Positions 1 through 11,800 of a stretch of DNA of 64,000 nucleotides are shown one piece after another. Below the pieces are notes generated by a model. The model was not told the origin of the DNA. It saw only the letters and a program-made list of their open reading frames with translations, and did not search any database. A program made the translations under genes and the position numbers. The stretch is from positions 3,100,001 to 3,164,000 of the forward strand of contig CM065310.1 of assembly GCA_033032175.1 (NCBI GenBank), written 5' to 3'. Positions within the stretch are counted from its first letter, which is position 1. The number at the start of each line of letters is the position of its first letter. The DNA is from Saturnia japonica (Eukaryota > Arthropoda > Insecta > Lepidoptera > Saturniidae).

Positions 1-1200
1 AAACAAATCGAATGCAATTGTTGAGTAATCTGTCAAGTTTGTTAAGAAGGTCAGTCAGCGTTCATATCGTAAAAGCACACATCACCATAGTCCATTATAG
101 GAAATATTATAGATTGCACTAGCAAGGTTTTCGTTTTAACTGGGAGAAAATTTTTCAGGCGATAAAAAGACTTTAGAGTACCGATCACTTTCTGACTAAC
201 CTTGGAAATATGAGTTCTCCAATCCAATTTGACATCAATGTGTAAACCAAGGTCCTTTACATCCGTACTAAAAGGTATGACAAGATCACTGAAAATAATC
301 TGAGGCAGCGAGCTGAAGTCTATTCTGGTAATCATACGAGAGCTCCCTATTACAATTGCTTGACATTTGGAAGGATTAACTGATAAGCCAAATCTCTCAG
401 ACCAATCCCTTAAGGCATTTAGATCCCGGTTAATAGTATAAATTGCATCTGATAGAGAATCTACTGCGGCCTGTGTGTATAATTGCAGGTCATCAGCATA
501 CAAATGATACGTACATCGCAGTTCATGAGTTAAAAGGTTAATAAAGAGGAAAAAAAGAAGAGGTGAAAGTATACCTCCCTGAGGGACGCCAGCACCAAGC
601 TCACACCAATTAGACGTAGCCCCATCTATACGAACCGATTGCTGTCGTCCCTTTAAATATGAAGCGAACCATGCACTCAGTGCCTCTAATGAGATATTAT
701 AATGATAAAGAATAGCCAGGAGAATGTCGTGACTAACAGTATTAAAGGCATTGGAAAAATCTACTAGAACCAGCACAGTAATCATTTTATTCTCCACTCC
801 ATTTCTCAAATCACCAGTCACTTTAAGCAAAGCTGTAACTGTACTGTGACCTGGCCAGAAAACGGATTGTAGTGGACTCGAGATATTGTTACAATGTACA
901 AAGGATGATAGTTGATTGTGCACACATGCTTCGAGTACTTTAGAAAGAAATGGAAGTATAGATATAGGTCGAAAGTGACTGGGAAGAGAAGGATTTGCAG
1001 TTTTAGGGAGCGGACGGACATAGGCTTTACTCCATATGGATGGAAACTGTCCAAAGGATAGAGAAAAGTTATGAGATGAGATATAATAGGAAGAGTCTGG
1101 GCAAGAATAGTAATAATCATTTGTCTACTCAAATTGTCACAGCCCGTAGCATTAGATTTTATTGAAAGAATGGACTTTTTAATCTGATCACATGTAACCG
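1..1200 (-). mobile_element. Non-LTR retrotransposon (LINE) reverse transcriptase fragment
   Basis: The - strand encodes a reverse transcriptase: FWPGHSTVTALLKV, LVDFSNAFNTVSHDIL, GVPQGGILSPLLF and the catalytic YADDLQLY box, then GLHIDVKLDWRTHI. The frame is open from 923 to 51 and continues upstream with RPLPK...HFRPISILP to about 1070, where a one-base shift leads to SNATGCDNLS near 1160. Another shift near 54 continues as LLNKLDRLLNNCIRF to the window edge. It is therefore a decayed copy running off the left end. Clade looks Jockey/CR1-like; not certain. Confidence 0.93.
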
Positions 1201-1433
1201 TGGAAAACTTAATGTATGTAATATTTTAGTTGCCTTTCTTTCCGTTTCGCTAGGTGTATTTTTGTTTAATTCGATTTTTCAAACAACAGATAAGTTTATT
1301 TGAGGAATACCGAATAATTAATATATTTTAACAGATTTTCCATACATTGTCCATCGAAACGTCAACATCATTCTTCCAACAAGGTTATCTGAAGATTATA
1401 AAATCGTATGACCATTGATTAAACTAATTACAC

Positions 1434-1640
1434 GTAACAAGACAATTTTTAACAAAAAAGAAAACCAACTTTAATGGTTTTGAAGAGTTCCCTGGTGTAT
1501 CTTCGAAGTTGAAGGTCCAATGCTAATGAAATAAAAGATGGAACCACACTCGAGGTATCCCCTCTCTAAAGAAAAAAGAATTATCAAAATCGGTTCATAA
1601 ACAAAAAAGTTATGGCTGTTCAAAAATGAAAAATATATAC
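1434..1640 (+). repeat. Interspersed repeat, family U1 (AAAACCAACTTTAATG), copy 1
   Basis: A block beginning GACAATTTTTAACAAAAAAG and containing GTTCCCTGGTGTATCTTCGA and ATCGGTTCATAAACAAA. Diverged copies occur at 5127-5285, 34149-34345 and 54187-54395, and inverted at 42085-42270. No coding capacity; class unknown. Confidence 0.7.
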
Positions 1641-1852
1641 ATTCGAATTTTTAAGTCGGTCAAAAAACGAAAGTAAGATTTTTATTACAGTATTTAGTAA
1701 AATTTACTTATCAAGTTTTATTAATACTTTATTTAATTACTCTGGCTGTTGCTCAGCCAGTTCCCTCGGTGATATAAGGAAAAAGTGTCCATATGTCGGA
1801 TTTGCCCCCACGACATAATCGACTTCGATATCAAATTTCATGAGAACCCGTC

Positions 1853-1987
1853 CTACCGTTTGAGCGTAATTGATAGACAATCATTCAAACAAACGTACTT
1901 TCACATTTATAATTACAATTATAAATTTGAATGGAAGTACGTTTATTTGAATGTTTGATCTATCATTCACGCTCAATTGACGGATTC
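1853..1987. repeat. Long near-perfect palindrome (foldback MITE)
   Basis: The left arm (1857-1914: TTGAGCGTAATTGATAGACA...) is the reverse complement of the right arm (1917-1983: ...TCTATCATTCACGCTCAATT) with a few mismatches and only a couple of central bases. It would extrude as a hairpin of about 60 bp. Confidence 0.8.
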
Positions 1988-2266
1988 TAATTATACTTCG
2001 TTAAATCTTCTTCTTCTTGTTCCTTAAATCGCCCGGGGAAGTGGGTGTGCATAAGCCAGTAAGTAAATAAAGTATTATAAACAACTCTAGGGGTATATTT
2101 TACAAAATACTCTAATACATCACATAATGTAGTTTTTATTGTTTTTTTTTTCAAGTTTACTTTTCATATTCGTATTCATTCATTCATTCCTTCATTCATT
2201 TATACGTTAATGTTCGTATACTTTTCATACCTTTTTAATCACTAGTATACATGAAAGTTGGTTTTA

Positions 2267-2391
2267 TTAGGGCCAATTTTTCAGTCGTCAGATAGCTTTA
2301 TTCGAAGAATAATGTTGACGTTTTGACGGACAATGTATGGAAAAGGTGTTGATAATTAAAGATTATTCCCCGATTGAAAAGTCGGCCCTTA
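2267..2391. mobile_element. Short MITE with TTAGGGCC terminal repeats
   Basis: Begins TTAGGGCCAATTTTTCAGTC and ends CGATTGAAAAGTCGGCCCTTA, the inverse of its start. A sibling lies at 34938-35063 and an older copy without clear ends at 1260-1390, all with the core ACATTGTCC...AAACGTC. Confidence 0.7.
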
Positions 2392-4220
2392 GGAAGTAAG
2401 CATGTGCTGCCAATTTTGACAACGCTGAAAAGGTTCCAAATATACTAGAAACACCTGCAATCGATCAAGTATTTTGTTTGAATTTGTATGCAAAATTTTT
2501 ATTGTTTTATCGTTGCTGCTTATCTCTAATTCACAAACCGTTATAATCTGTAAGTAAAACCACTTTAAGATATCAGATCAACAATTTGTCCAAAGCAAAA
2601 CAGTAAAAAAAAATTTGCTTTATGACACCACTTGTGATATAATATTTGAAAAATTTATTCACAATGTTTTCATTGTAAATCTCAATACGATGAATATAAC
2701 CTTAAAACTTACATATAAAGTTTGTTCAAATCGGGCCAGTGTTTTTCACAAGTTTGTTTTACGGTGACTAAAAAAAATTCCTAATACTTACACTTACTTA
2801 ACCTTTTTTTATTAATAACATAATCTTATTTATTATAACAATATTTTTCCATGGCCATAAACAAAACAAAAAAGAATTACACATATCCATCCTTTTTTAT
2901 CGCGAGTTATGGTATTGAGTATTTTTTTAAATCTGATAGAAAAAAGAACATTCTAATTTTCCCGAATTTGATAAATTTCCGGGAAACGTTTCCAATTTAT
3001 CTTGCCATAAAAACCTAATTCGGACTACTATAAACCTTTTAAAACAAAAAGTAGCCAAATAGGTGTCCAGCCTTTCTTAAGTAATGTGTTTACCAACGAA
3101 CAGCATTTCCTTTTTGTTTACATATAGATGTGGAGAATTGAAAATTATTTCATAATATATTTAATTATTATTTAATCAGTATCAGTTGCAAGAGTAATTT
3201 CTGATAAACTACGTTAAAACATTGTAATAGTAATTATTATTATCATTTGAGGAAAATATCATTAGGCTGGTATTCAGATTGATTAAAATAATATAAATAA
3301 TAAATAACACCCCCCACATAAAGATTAACATATATTTTAGAATAACATCAATAGTTCCAGTTAATAACTGCTTCAAACACGGGTTTTCCATTGTGAAAAG
3401 GATATCTATAAAATAAAATAAATCTTTTTTAGACAGCTTATATTATGGCATTTTTGTATAGAATGCTATACAAGATTTAAATATTTAAATGTAACACATG
3501 GTTATTGGACTGTAATCTTCTGTAGGGTGGAGGTATTTACAGGCGAGCTGTCCCAAGTATTGAGAAATCTTGTATGTTTCTCTATGTACTTTTTGACGTG
3601 ATTGGAAATGCATCAAAAAGCTCGTATTGACTCTCCGCGACATCTTATTGCAGAATATTACAACTGGCCAGCTTTGCAGTTGGCTACTAGCGACCTCAAT
3701 GCAGACGATGTGCATGACGATTATTAATTCGAATTCCTGTTTTGGGTGTGGAAGCAAGTTTCCTCGTATCGAAGTGATACTAATGTATTATCATTGTTGT
3801 TTGTCTCAAATTGTAATTTGGTTTCCTTGCTTCTTGCACATCTTGCATGTGAAATTATCAGCGAGTTTTATAGACACTTGGATAATTTTTTTTCTAGAAG
3901 GTCCGAATACTGGTTTATATGCCTTAAATAGTCCGACTTCGATGCACTTGGAAAGTAGGCGGACTCTGTTAATAATAATATTGATATTTATAAAACATAT
4001 ACCTACTATCAGAGCGTCTCTAAGGAAAGCGCTCCAAACGTGTTTCATGACTTGCACAAGAGTACAATGTCGATGTTTTCTGATTTACTGACCTGAGCTA
4101 AATCGTTCTATAAATTATTTTCTATATACTGATATTGTAACAATATTTTAATCTCTCGCGAATACGCAAAATAGGCAACTCAGATATTTTGAATCTTTAA
4201 TTCTCAGTATACCAAGTCGC
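2392..4220. other. No gene recognised, AT-rich
   Basis: AT-rich sequence upstream of the Syp exons in the window. Open frames here (for example 3209-3391, 3485-3757 and 3627-4091) have no recognisable motif and are not supported. At 3509-3630 a stretch resembles part of the sequence at 7730-7800 (CTTCTGTAGGGTGGAGG), so it is repeat debris. Confidence 0.5.
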
Positions 4221-4495
4221 ACACTAATTTTTACGACCGATATTTCGCCGTAACAGCAGCACGACTGTGGATTTCGCTTCCTATCAACATCCAGTCAGCC
4301 AACTCATGGGATTCCTTCAAGCATTCGCTACTTGCTAAGTTGGTTCCATTTGGAACAGTTGAATATCTACTAGCTTTTGTTTACTAAGCAATACCTTCAA
4401 GCAGTAACTTTTTCGTGCACCCCTGGAAGACTGGTAGCTTTTTTTGCATTAAGCCAATTGTAAACTCATGTGCAGTATAGAATTAAATAAATAAA
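4220..4495 (+). mobile_element. LINE 3' end, 5'-truncated
   Basis: Reads DRYFAVTAARLWISLPINIQ, then SANSWDSFKHSLLAKLVP, the C-terminal tail common to insect Jockey/CR1-type LINE polyproteins. After a stop it ends in AATTAAATAAATAAATATA, a LINE tail. The opening of the ORF2 gene is missing, so this is a dead-on-arrival copy. Confidence 0.75.
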
Positions 4496-5126
4496 TATAG
4501 AGAGGTAAAGTTTGTGAATATGTTAATTGTAGGAGGAAATCTCCGGAGCTACTGATCCGATTGTGAAAATTCTCTCAGTAATTGGAAGCTTCCAACTACT
4601 GGAGCTACATTATCCTTAAGTGATATCTAGGTTAATTTTATTACTAATTAGTTTTATATTGTAATTAAATTTTACCTGCTACTTTTCTCCCGTTTGTATT
4701 TAAAATAAACCGACTCGCGCGCCACCTATTGCAAACTAGTTCTTCTTATATAGATTCTTGGCGGGCGTGCGCGCAATAACTCAGCAAAGTTCATCTACGT
4801 GGAGTTCAAAATTGGGCTTTACCGGGGGAAAAAAGCAGATGTAATATGTGGTTATCCAAGCTATTAAACTATCTGTGTGCCAAATTTCGTCAAAATCCGT
4901 TCTAACATTTTCGTGTGATTGAATAACAAACATCAAAAAATATAAACTTCATTTATAGTATTATTGTAGTAGAAAATACGAACAAAAATGTCGTAATAAG
5001 GTTTAATTATTGCGTACAGTTATGTAAACCGATCAGATAAAAGTGGTATTTAACCCACTAGCCAGTCGCGCTTCTCGCTTCCTCTAGATTTTTGACGTAT
5101 GTTTATTTTATATAACTAGACAATTT

Positions 5127-5285
5127 CTAACAAAATAATTTTGAGGAGTGCCCTGCTGTATCTTCGAAGTCGAATGTCCAATGCAGATGAAATTAAAATG
5201 GGACCATCCTTGAAGTATCTTTCCAACAAAAAGATCATCTAAATCGGTTAATAAACAAAGGAGTTACGGCTAATCATCATACCAT
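5127..5285 (+). repeat. U1 repeat, copy 2
   Basis: Diverged copy of the block at 1434-1640, with GTATCTTCGAAGTCGAATGT and ATCGGTTAATAAACAAAGGA. It abuts a SINE. Confidence 0.6.
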
Positions 5286-5533
5286 CACGTCTGTATTTCC
5301 CGAAGAGTTAGGCAGAGGTGTAATAATGTACACCCACAGTTCGCCGGCTATGTTTTAGGTTCTATGTAATAGGGGGCGAACCTATTGTCATTAATAGGCC
5401 ACAAAGCCAAACTCCGAGCTGCTACTGAGAATTTCATAGGAAAAACCCAATAGCAATTTGCTCGACCTGGGAATCGAACCCAGAACCTTGAGCATAGCAG
5501 TCGCGCTTTCGAACACTAGGCTAATGAGGCAGT
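5271..5533 (-). mobile_element. tRNA-derived SINE
   Basis: On the - strand the head reads CCTCATTAGCCTAGTGTTCG (A-box-like) and GGGTTCGATTCCCAGG (B box), the RNA polymerase III promoter of a tRNA. The body GGCGAACTGTGGGTGTACA and tail ...GTGATGGTATGATG follow. The same body recurs at 57515-57640 on the + strand. It lies about 90 bp upstream of the first Syp exon seen. Confidence 0.8.
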
Positions 5534-5621
5534 TATTTAGTCGAATTGAAAACCTCCTCCTTTTTTTTTGAAGTCTATTAAAAGTTGATTTATAACACGT
5601 ATTTTATTGATTACGTTCCAG

Positions 5622-5815
5622 GTAGCTGCCAAACTCGATGACATCTATAAGACTGGAAAGCTGGCGCACGCCGAATTGGACGAGCGTGCGTTAGATGCCT
5701 TAAAAGAATTTCCATCCGACGGTGCTTTAAGTGTTCTTGGACAATTTTTAGATTCAAATCTCGAGCATGTCTCTAATAAAAGTGCATATTTGTGTGGTGT
5801 TATGAAGACCTATAG
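5622..5815 (+). CDS. Syp: Syp exon: NURR acidic domain
   Basis: First Syp exon in the window. The acceptor is TTACGTTCCAG and the donor ATAG|GTGAGT; the exon enters in phase 0 and leaves in phase 2. It encodes 64 residues ([19 protein letters not shown] onward, with [16 protein letters not shown]) matching the N-terminal NURR domain of hnRNP Q/R, a protein-interaction module. The ORF runs upstream to an ATG-like codon at 5607, but that part is intron. Confidence 0.93.
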
Positions 5816-8800
5816 GTGAGTTACATTTTTCTCTTTAATTAACTTACAACATTCCATCCAGTATACGGCATGAGTTAGCTTGTCTCATATTACGTAGTTA
5901 TTACTTTTTTTATTTATATATTAATACGTGAAGCAAAAGCTTTCCGGTACCTTTTTAAGCGTATTGTGTGCACGGAAGACTGTGAGATTTGGCATGGTTA
6001 AAGTTTGTATTGAGAAGGAGTGCAGAAAGCTAAAATTTATCCACAATATCTGTTACTAATATATTAAATTAAATTAATTAATACTGTGAATCCTTTTTTT
6101 TTTACGTGGACGAGTGGTTATGTGAGACTCCTACTCACTAAAACTCCACGGTGTACCATCCGCCGTCTCGATGGGGCGACGCGGGACCTGCGGTAGCATA
6201 CAACCGCGTCGCTCCGGCGGCCGGCCCGGTAATTCAGGGCTCCGGCCTAAATGGGAGACAGCTCAGTACACCCTAGCTGTCTTCTCCGTCCGCCATACCT
6301 GTGCAATCGAAAGACGGGCCCCCCGACCCGTCTCCCCTGGTTTGGCTAGGGTGGCGGGAGTTGGCGTATAAAACGACTCCTCCGGTCACCCATTCGTCTT
6401 TGGCGGAGAGGGCCGCTCAGGGGATCCTCCTCGCGAACCCACTTCGTGTTCTCCTTCTGCGAGGACGTTATGCATGGCTCTCACCACATTCGGCAGTGAG
6501 AGGTCCCCTCCAACAACTACGGCCAGAGTGCAGCGCTGCTCCACCCACACCGCACACTCAGAGAGAGTGTGCTGCGCCGTATCCTCCACAGCCCCGCACT
6601 CATGGCACGCAGTGGTGGGCTCCCTTCTGTCTATTCGGTGCAGGTACCATCCGGAGCAACAATGTGCAGATAGCACCTGCACGAGCCTAAACGTAAGGGG
6701 GGGCCCCCTTCCGCACCACCCTCCGAGGACCGGGCGGACGGCGTCTATGGAGTAGTAACGCCCTTAGCGCGCGTCCGCCAGGTCCTCCTCCCACTTCCTC
6801 ATTATCACGCTGCGGCCATCTTGCCGCAGCTGCGCAATTTCCGTAGGAGCCGGAGGCTCCCCTATCTCTTTCCTCGCCGCTGTGAATCTATACACGGCGG
6901 TGAGCACCTTAGCCTCCAGCTCCCACGGCGGGGAGCCGGCGAGCATAAAGGCCGCCCCCGAGGACACCGATCGGTATCCGCGAATTACTCTCAGCGTTAC
7001 GACACGTTGTGCAACACGCAGCACGCTTCTATTCGTGGCGCTGAGAGCAACCATCCAGATCGGTGCCCCGTAGACGGCATGCTCCGCACGACTCCTGCGT
7101 ATAACCGGCGGCAACTGGTGCCCAGTCCTCCCGAATTCGGGAGGAGACGACCGAGTGCCGCCGCCGCTCCCACTATGCGCGGTCCGAATCCCTTGAAGTG
7201 CGACTTGAACCGCCACCGTCCGTCCAGGATGAGGCCCAGATATTTCATCTGGACCCCAATTCGGACCCTAATACCCTCAACAATAATGTGGACTTAATTA
7301 GACCCCCCAAAATATTGACATTGTCACTCAACGACAATTGACAGCAAGTGATGTAGATAATACTCATTGTTTATGAATACTGTCGCTAAAGTCAAATAAA
7401 GTCGCTGGTCGAATTTCGACCTTAGGGCTATCGCTAGTATTTATATAAATTTTTAAGTTTAGCGATTGGTCACAATCTCACCAGATTTTAAAGCAACCGA
7501 AGATGGGAATACGCTGTGCCTAGTAGAAGGGCTGACTTTCAAATGCAGCTGCCGGAACACACCTTTTTATTCTACAAAGGTGACAAACAAGCATACGGCC
7601 CATCGTAGCCTATGGACGATTTTAATACTATGGGAATAATTAGTACGTTGCTGACCTTGAACCCTCCCTACCCCATGGAGCTCTGGATACCACCCTACTC
7701 ACCGCAGGAACACAACGCATTGAGTTTGGCTCCGATCTTCTGTAGGGTGGAGGAATTCTACCGGTCGGACTGCCCCAAGTAGAGAGAAATCTCCAAAGAA
7801 ATATCTCTACACCTATAGGTGCTTGGCGATAAATTTTCATCTAGAAAGTGATAGCAAGCCAGGCTGGCATTAGAGAATACCTTATCGCCATGTTATGGTT
7901 TCGTCACGATGTTTTCCATAACTGAAAGTTGAGGCTTATTGCGGGGATTCTCGAACTCACGACGAACGTATCAGTGTTAGTACACGCTGCCACTTGGCCG
8001 TCATTGCTTCAAAATAAAGCAAATAAATCAAATTGCTTGTAACTTATGTGATTTATCATGTCCGTATGGATTTTCTTCACTTCAGATTTTAAAAGGAATC
8101 TTGTTCCCTTATTTAATAATAGTAAACTAGCTGATGTTGTAGAACAAATTCTGGAATTTGTTGTAAAATGTATCAAAAGTTATATGAATTCAAAAGTGGC
8201 TCCTCAATCTATACGTCAGAATTGAGGAGCCACCTGAAACTCGAAAAGTAATAAATTAATATTTTAGAAAATGTTGTATATTTAGTGGACAAAATTAACT
8301 AGTTGTAATACTAAAATACACTCATCAAAAAGTCTAAGCAACATGTACTAATTTAAATTTTAGGATGGTTCTTCACATTATAACGTTGTATTTTATTTTT
8401 AAAATAATATCTTTAGGGTTCTATGATGTAAAAATAACAGCTGTTATCTTTATAAGTTCTTTTAATAACAGAAATGAACAATATTAAAATATACTGTAGA
8501 AACTAAGATACATAAGAAACTAAACTTTTTTCTTACAAAATGAAATTTCTAAAGAAAATGTATTTATTGTGAAAGAATAGAACAATTTAATACAAAGTAT
8601 GGGTTCCTCTGCTATTCAGAACTTGTCGGCAACGATTATTCATTGAATTAATGAGACTGTTTATGTCATCTTGCGGTATTCGCTCCCAATGGAATTGTAG
8701 CAAATCCTTCAGCTGTTGGGTTTTTGTCGCTCCGTCCAAGTACTTCAAAACACGTCTCTCAAGCATGTCCCATGTGTGCTCGATGGGGTTGAGATCTGGC

Positions 8801-11800
8801 GATTGTGCAGGCCAGGGCAATACCCGGATGTTCTCCGTTGCAAAGTATTCACTGGTTCTCCGAGCTGTATGTGAACGCGCATTATCATGCATTAACCTAA
8901 AATCGGAGCCAAAGGTTTGTGCAAATGGGTAGACATAAGTTCTGAGAATATCCTCAATGTAATTTTCAGCATTCATGTTTCCATTTACAAAAACGAGCTC
9001 AGTTCGCCTGTTCTTCATAAAACCCGCCCGTAACATAACTGTTGACCACTGTATGGATGAACTTCCTGAACGCACCTGAGCCTTTCAGTATTTCCGGGCC
9101 GACGATACACTCGCACCCTTCTTGTATCAGGCTTAAACCCGAATCGCGACTCATCGGAAAACATAATTTAATCCCATTGTTCCTGGGTCCATGTTATGCG
9201 TTCTCTACACCATTCATATCGACGAGCGCGATTCCCGTGACGTATCTTTGGGCACCTGATTGGGCGTCGAGCTCGTAGGCCGTACTCATGCAGTCGATTT
9301 CGCACAGTTTGAGGACTTACATCAACACCACTTGAAATTTGTAGCCTCAAACTTATCTCTCGAGCGGTTAACATCGGCTGGCGTCTTGCAGTCAGTTGTA
9401 TGTACCGGTTTTGCCGAGTGGTTGTACTCATTTTACGGCCTGGATGCTGTTCAGCGGGTTCTCCTGTATTATTGTAGCGCTGCCAAAGACGACAAATAAC
9501 ACTTCTATGAATGCCAAAATGTCGAGATACCTGAGATTGATTACTTCCCGCTTGCAAAATCCCTACAGCTCTTTGCATTTCATCTGCCATCAAATGACGT
9601 CGCTTCATGACGTAAAGAATATCTAACAATTCAATTTTGTCGCTAACTTTATTTAAATGGTTGGTCAAATTATAAAATCAAGACTAAACGTAGCAATTAA
9701 AACGCACTTAAATTCAAACAAATTCGCAGTCATTTGAATTTTATGAAAAAACAAAACATAATCAAATTTTTTTTTACTACCAGCCAGTATGTCATCAATA
9801 ACAAAAAAGTTTTGTTTAAGTAAATATTTAGAAATTAATTAATATAAATGGAAAATTTTGTAATATCACGCATGTTGCTTAGACTTTTTTGATGTGTGTA
9901 TAATGGTACGAGTTTCCTTTTAAAATCTGAAGTGGCTCCTCAATCCATACGAGCATGATTTATCTTTTGTTTAATACGACTTTGGATTTTCAAGATCAAA
10001 GTTTTAAATTTTAAGGCCCTTTTTCAATATACAACGAACCTGTTAATATAATTATATTTTGATACTAATTCTGTTACCTAGCTGTACTTGTAGAATATTG
10101 CTATGTGCAGTTAGTGTCGTTTTTATTCCGCTTGGCAACACGCGGTATATTGGATGATTGCCAACGTCAAGGTACAATCGGGTCACGAGTCTTGAAAAAT
10201 TGATTTGACACATTATCCGGCGCGGCATGGACGCCCGTTGAATTAATTCCTTTTTAGGTCTCTTGACCTCGTCGTTGTGGAATGTTAAGACCACAAATGA
10301 ATGTTGATTGTGTTTCCCCTGGCTTTTAAGCCTATAAATAATACCAGTTTGTATGTGTCTTACTGCAAGGCAAAGACCTCTTTCCCAGGATAGCAACGGG
10401 CTTAATCACCACGCCAGCCCACGATTTATTGGCGATTTCAAACGCCGAGAAATCGAGTTCTGTATTTTTCCCACAAAGAGTGGTACCACAAGAATATTTC
10501 TCAAGCGTTCAGGTTTCACTATTTTTTCCATCATCTTCCGCCGATTGTGTTACCAAATTCAAATTAGTTGGTAATTCACATAACTGTGAAGTGTGTGGGA
10601 AAAAAGATGTTCAACACGTGTTGGTGGAATGTGTTAGGTATGAAATAAGCAGAAGTCGTTTCATTTTAAGTCTAGGGTTATGTTCTTTAGATGTAGGTAT
10701 TTTCCACAGTATACTAGTGGAACCGACTTGGACGTATGCTGTGGAACTTTATTGTTAATAGTTATAGTTTAAAGAATAGAGAAGTATGTAGTAGGCTTTT
10801 TATTTAGTCAATAGTTTTATTTTCTGTAGAAAATTCTGTAAATTTGTAGAATTTGGGTATGTTCCGATAGGGCTGGTATACACTAATAGCAAAAGCTCCA
10901 TAAATAAAGAGAAAAATAATTATTAGGTAAATGTACAAGAATTAAAAAAAATTGATATAACCTCGATATTTCGCTGCCCATTGCGACCACCAAGACGTTT
11001 ATTAATTTACTAGTGATAAAGAAAAACAATCGTTGGTGGATACGTTGCGTTTAGTGTGAGCTTTGATCATTTTCGATCAAAGTTAATAATATTTTATTTT
11101 ATTTAGTCTCTAAGAAGACACTTATTGAATGTCGATATACTACCGCAGTGGAACCAAAATTGTCAGTGTAAAAAACGACACGCTTCGATCATATGTGGAA
11201 ACTGAATAGTAGACTCGCTAAAAGTCTTGGGCCAGTGTTTTCTTAGTACTTGACCATCTATAACAACCGACGTTTTTGATACTGACAGCGCGTAGTGTGC
11301 TCTTTCTGTCAATAAATAGGCGTCTTTTTATTTTAAAAGCGCTAATGTGTCCACCAGAAATGTGAGAAATCCACCAAAATAGGATTACTTTATTTTCCAA
11401 GCCTCGCGTAGCGCAGCTCTGGTGGAAAAGTGCTAGTGTATCAGGTATCTGTACACGCAAAAAAGCTAGAGACTTAAGCGAGGGACGGGAAGAATATGAG
11501 GAATGTATGCAAAACGGGGCTAAAAACGACAGGCATCTTGCACAGATTTGGTGGAAACGCAGCCTTACGCTTCATTTTAAGTGACATGTTTTCTAAGATG
11601 ATAAAAGTTTAGAATATAAACTGCCTCTTCAATATATCCGCCAGAATATACCGATAGATTCTTGCCGACAAATTTTCAACTCTATGGATTTCCGAAGAAG
11701 AGGCTTCGATCAAAAGTGGGACGGTTGCAATTTCGAAATATAAACTGTTTATGTTCTGAATTCAACACGGCTAAACTGCCTACCGAATTAAACATCACGA

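Larger units (their letters stand above)
8050..9965. mobile_element. Older inverted-repeat element carrying a Tc1 insertion
   Basis: The arms ATTTATCATGTCCGTATGGA...CTTCAGATTTTAAAAGGAA (8050-8099) and TTCCTTTTAAAATCTGAAGT...CATACGAGCATGATTTAT (9909-9963) are inverted repeats of about 50 bp. The Tc1 element at 8319-9898 lies between them. Inside the left part is a perfect 13-bp hairpin, GTGGCTCCTCAAT (8196-8208) with its complement at 8221-8233. Confidence 0.7.

Noticed and set aside
5440..5533. A functional tRNA gene
   Set aside because: Only A- and B-box-like sequence is present; the stretch does not fold as a full cloverleaf and is followed by a SINE body also found at 57515-57640.
6171..7297. 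+ strand frames in the GC-rich block as host genes
   Set aside because: They are shadows of the - strand LINE fragment, which has the zinc knuckle and RT C-terminal motifs.
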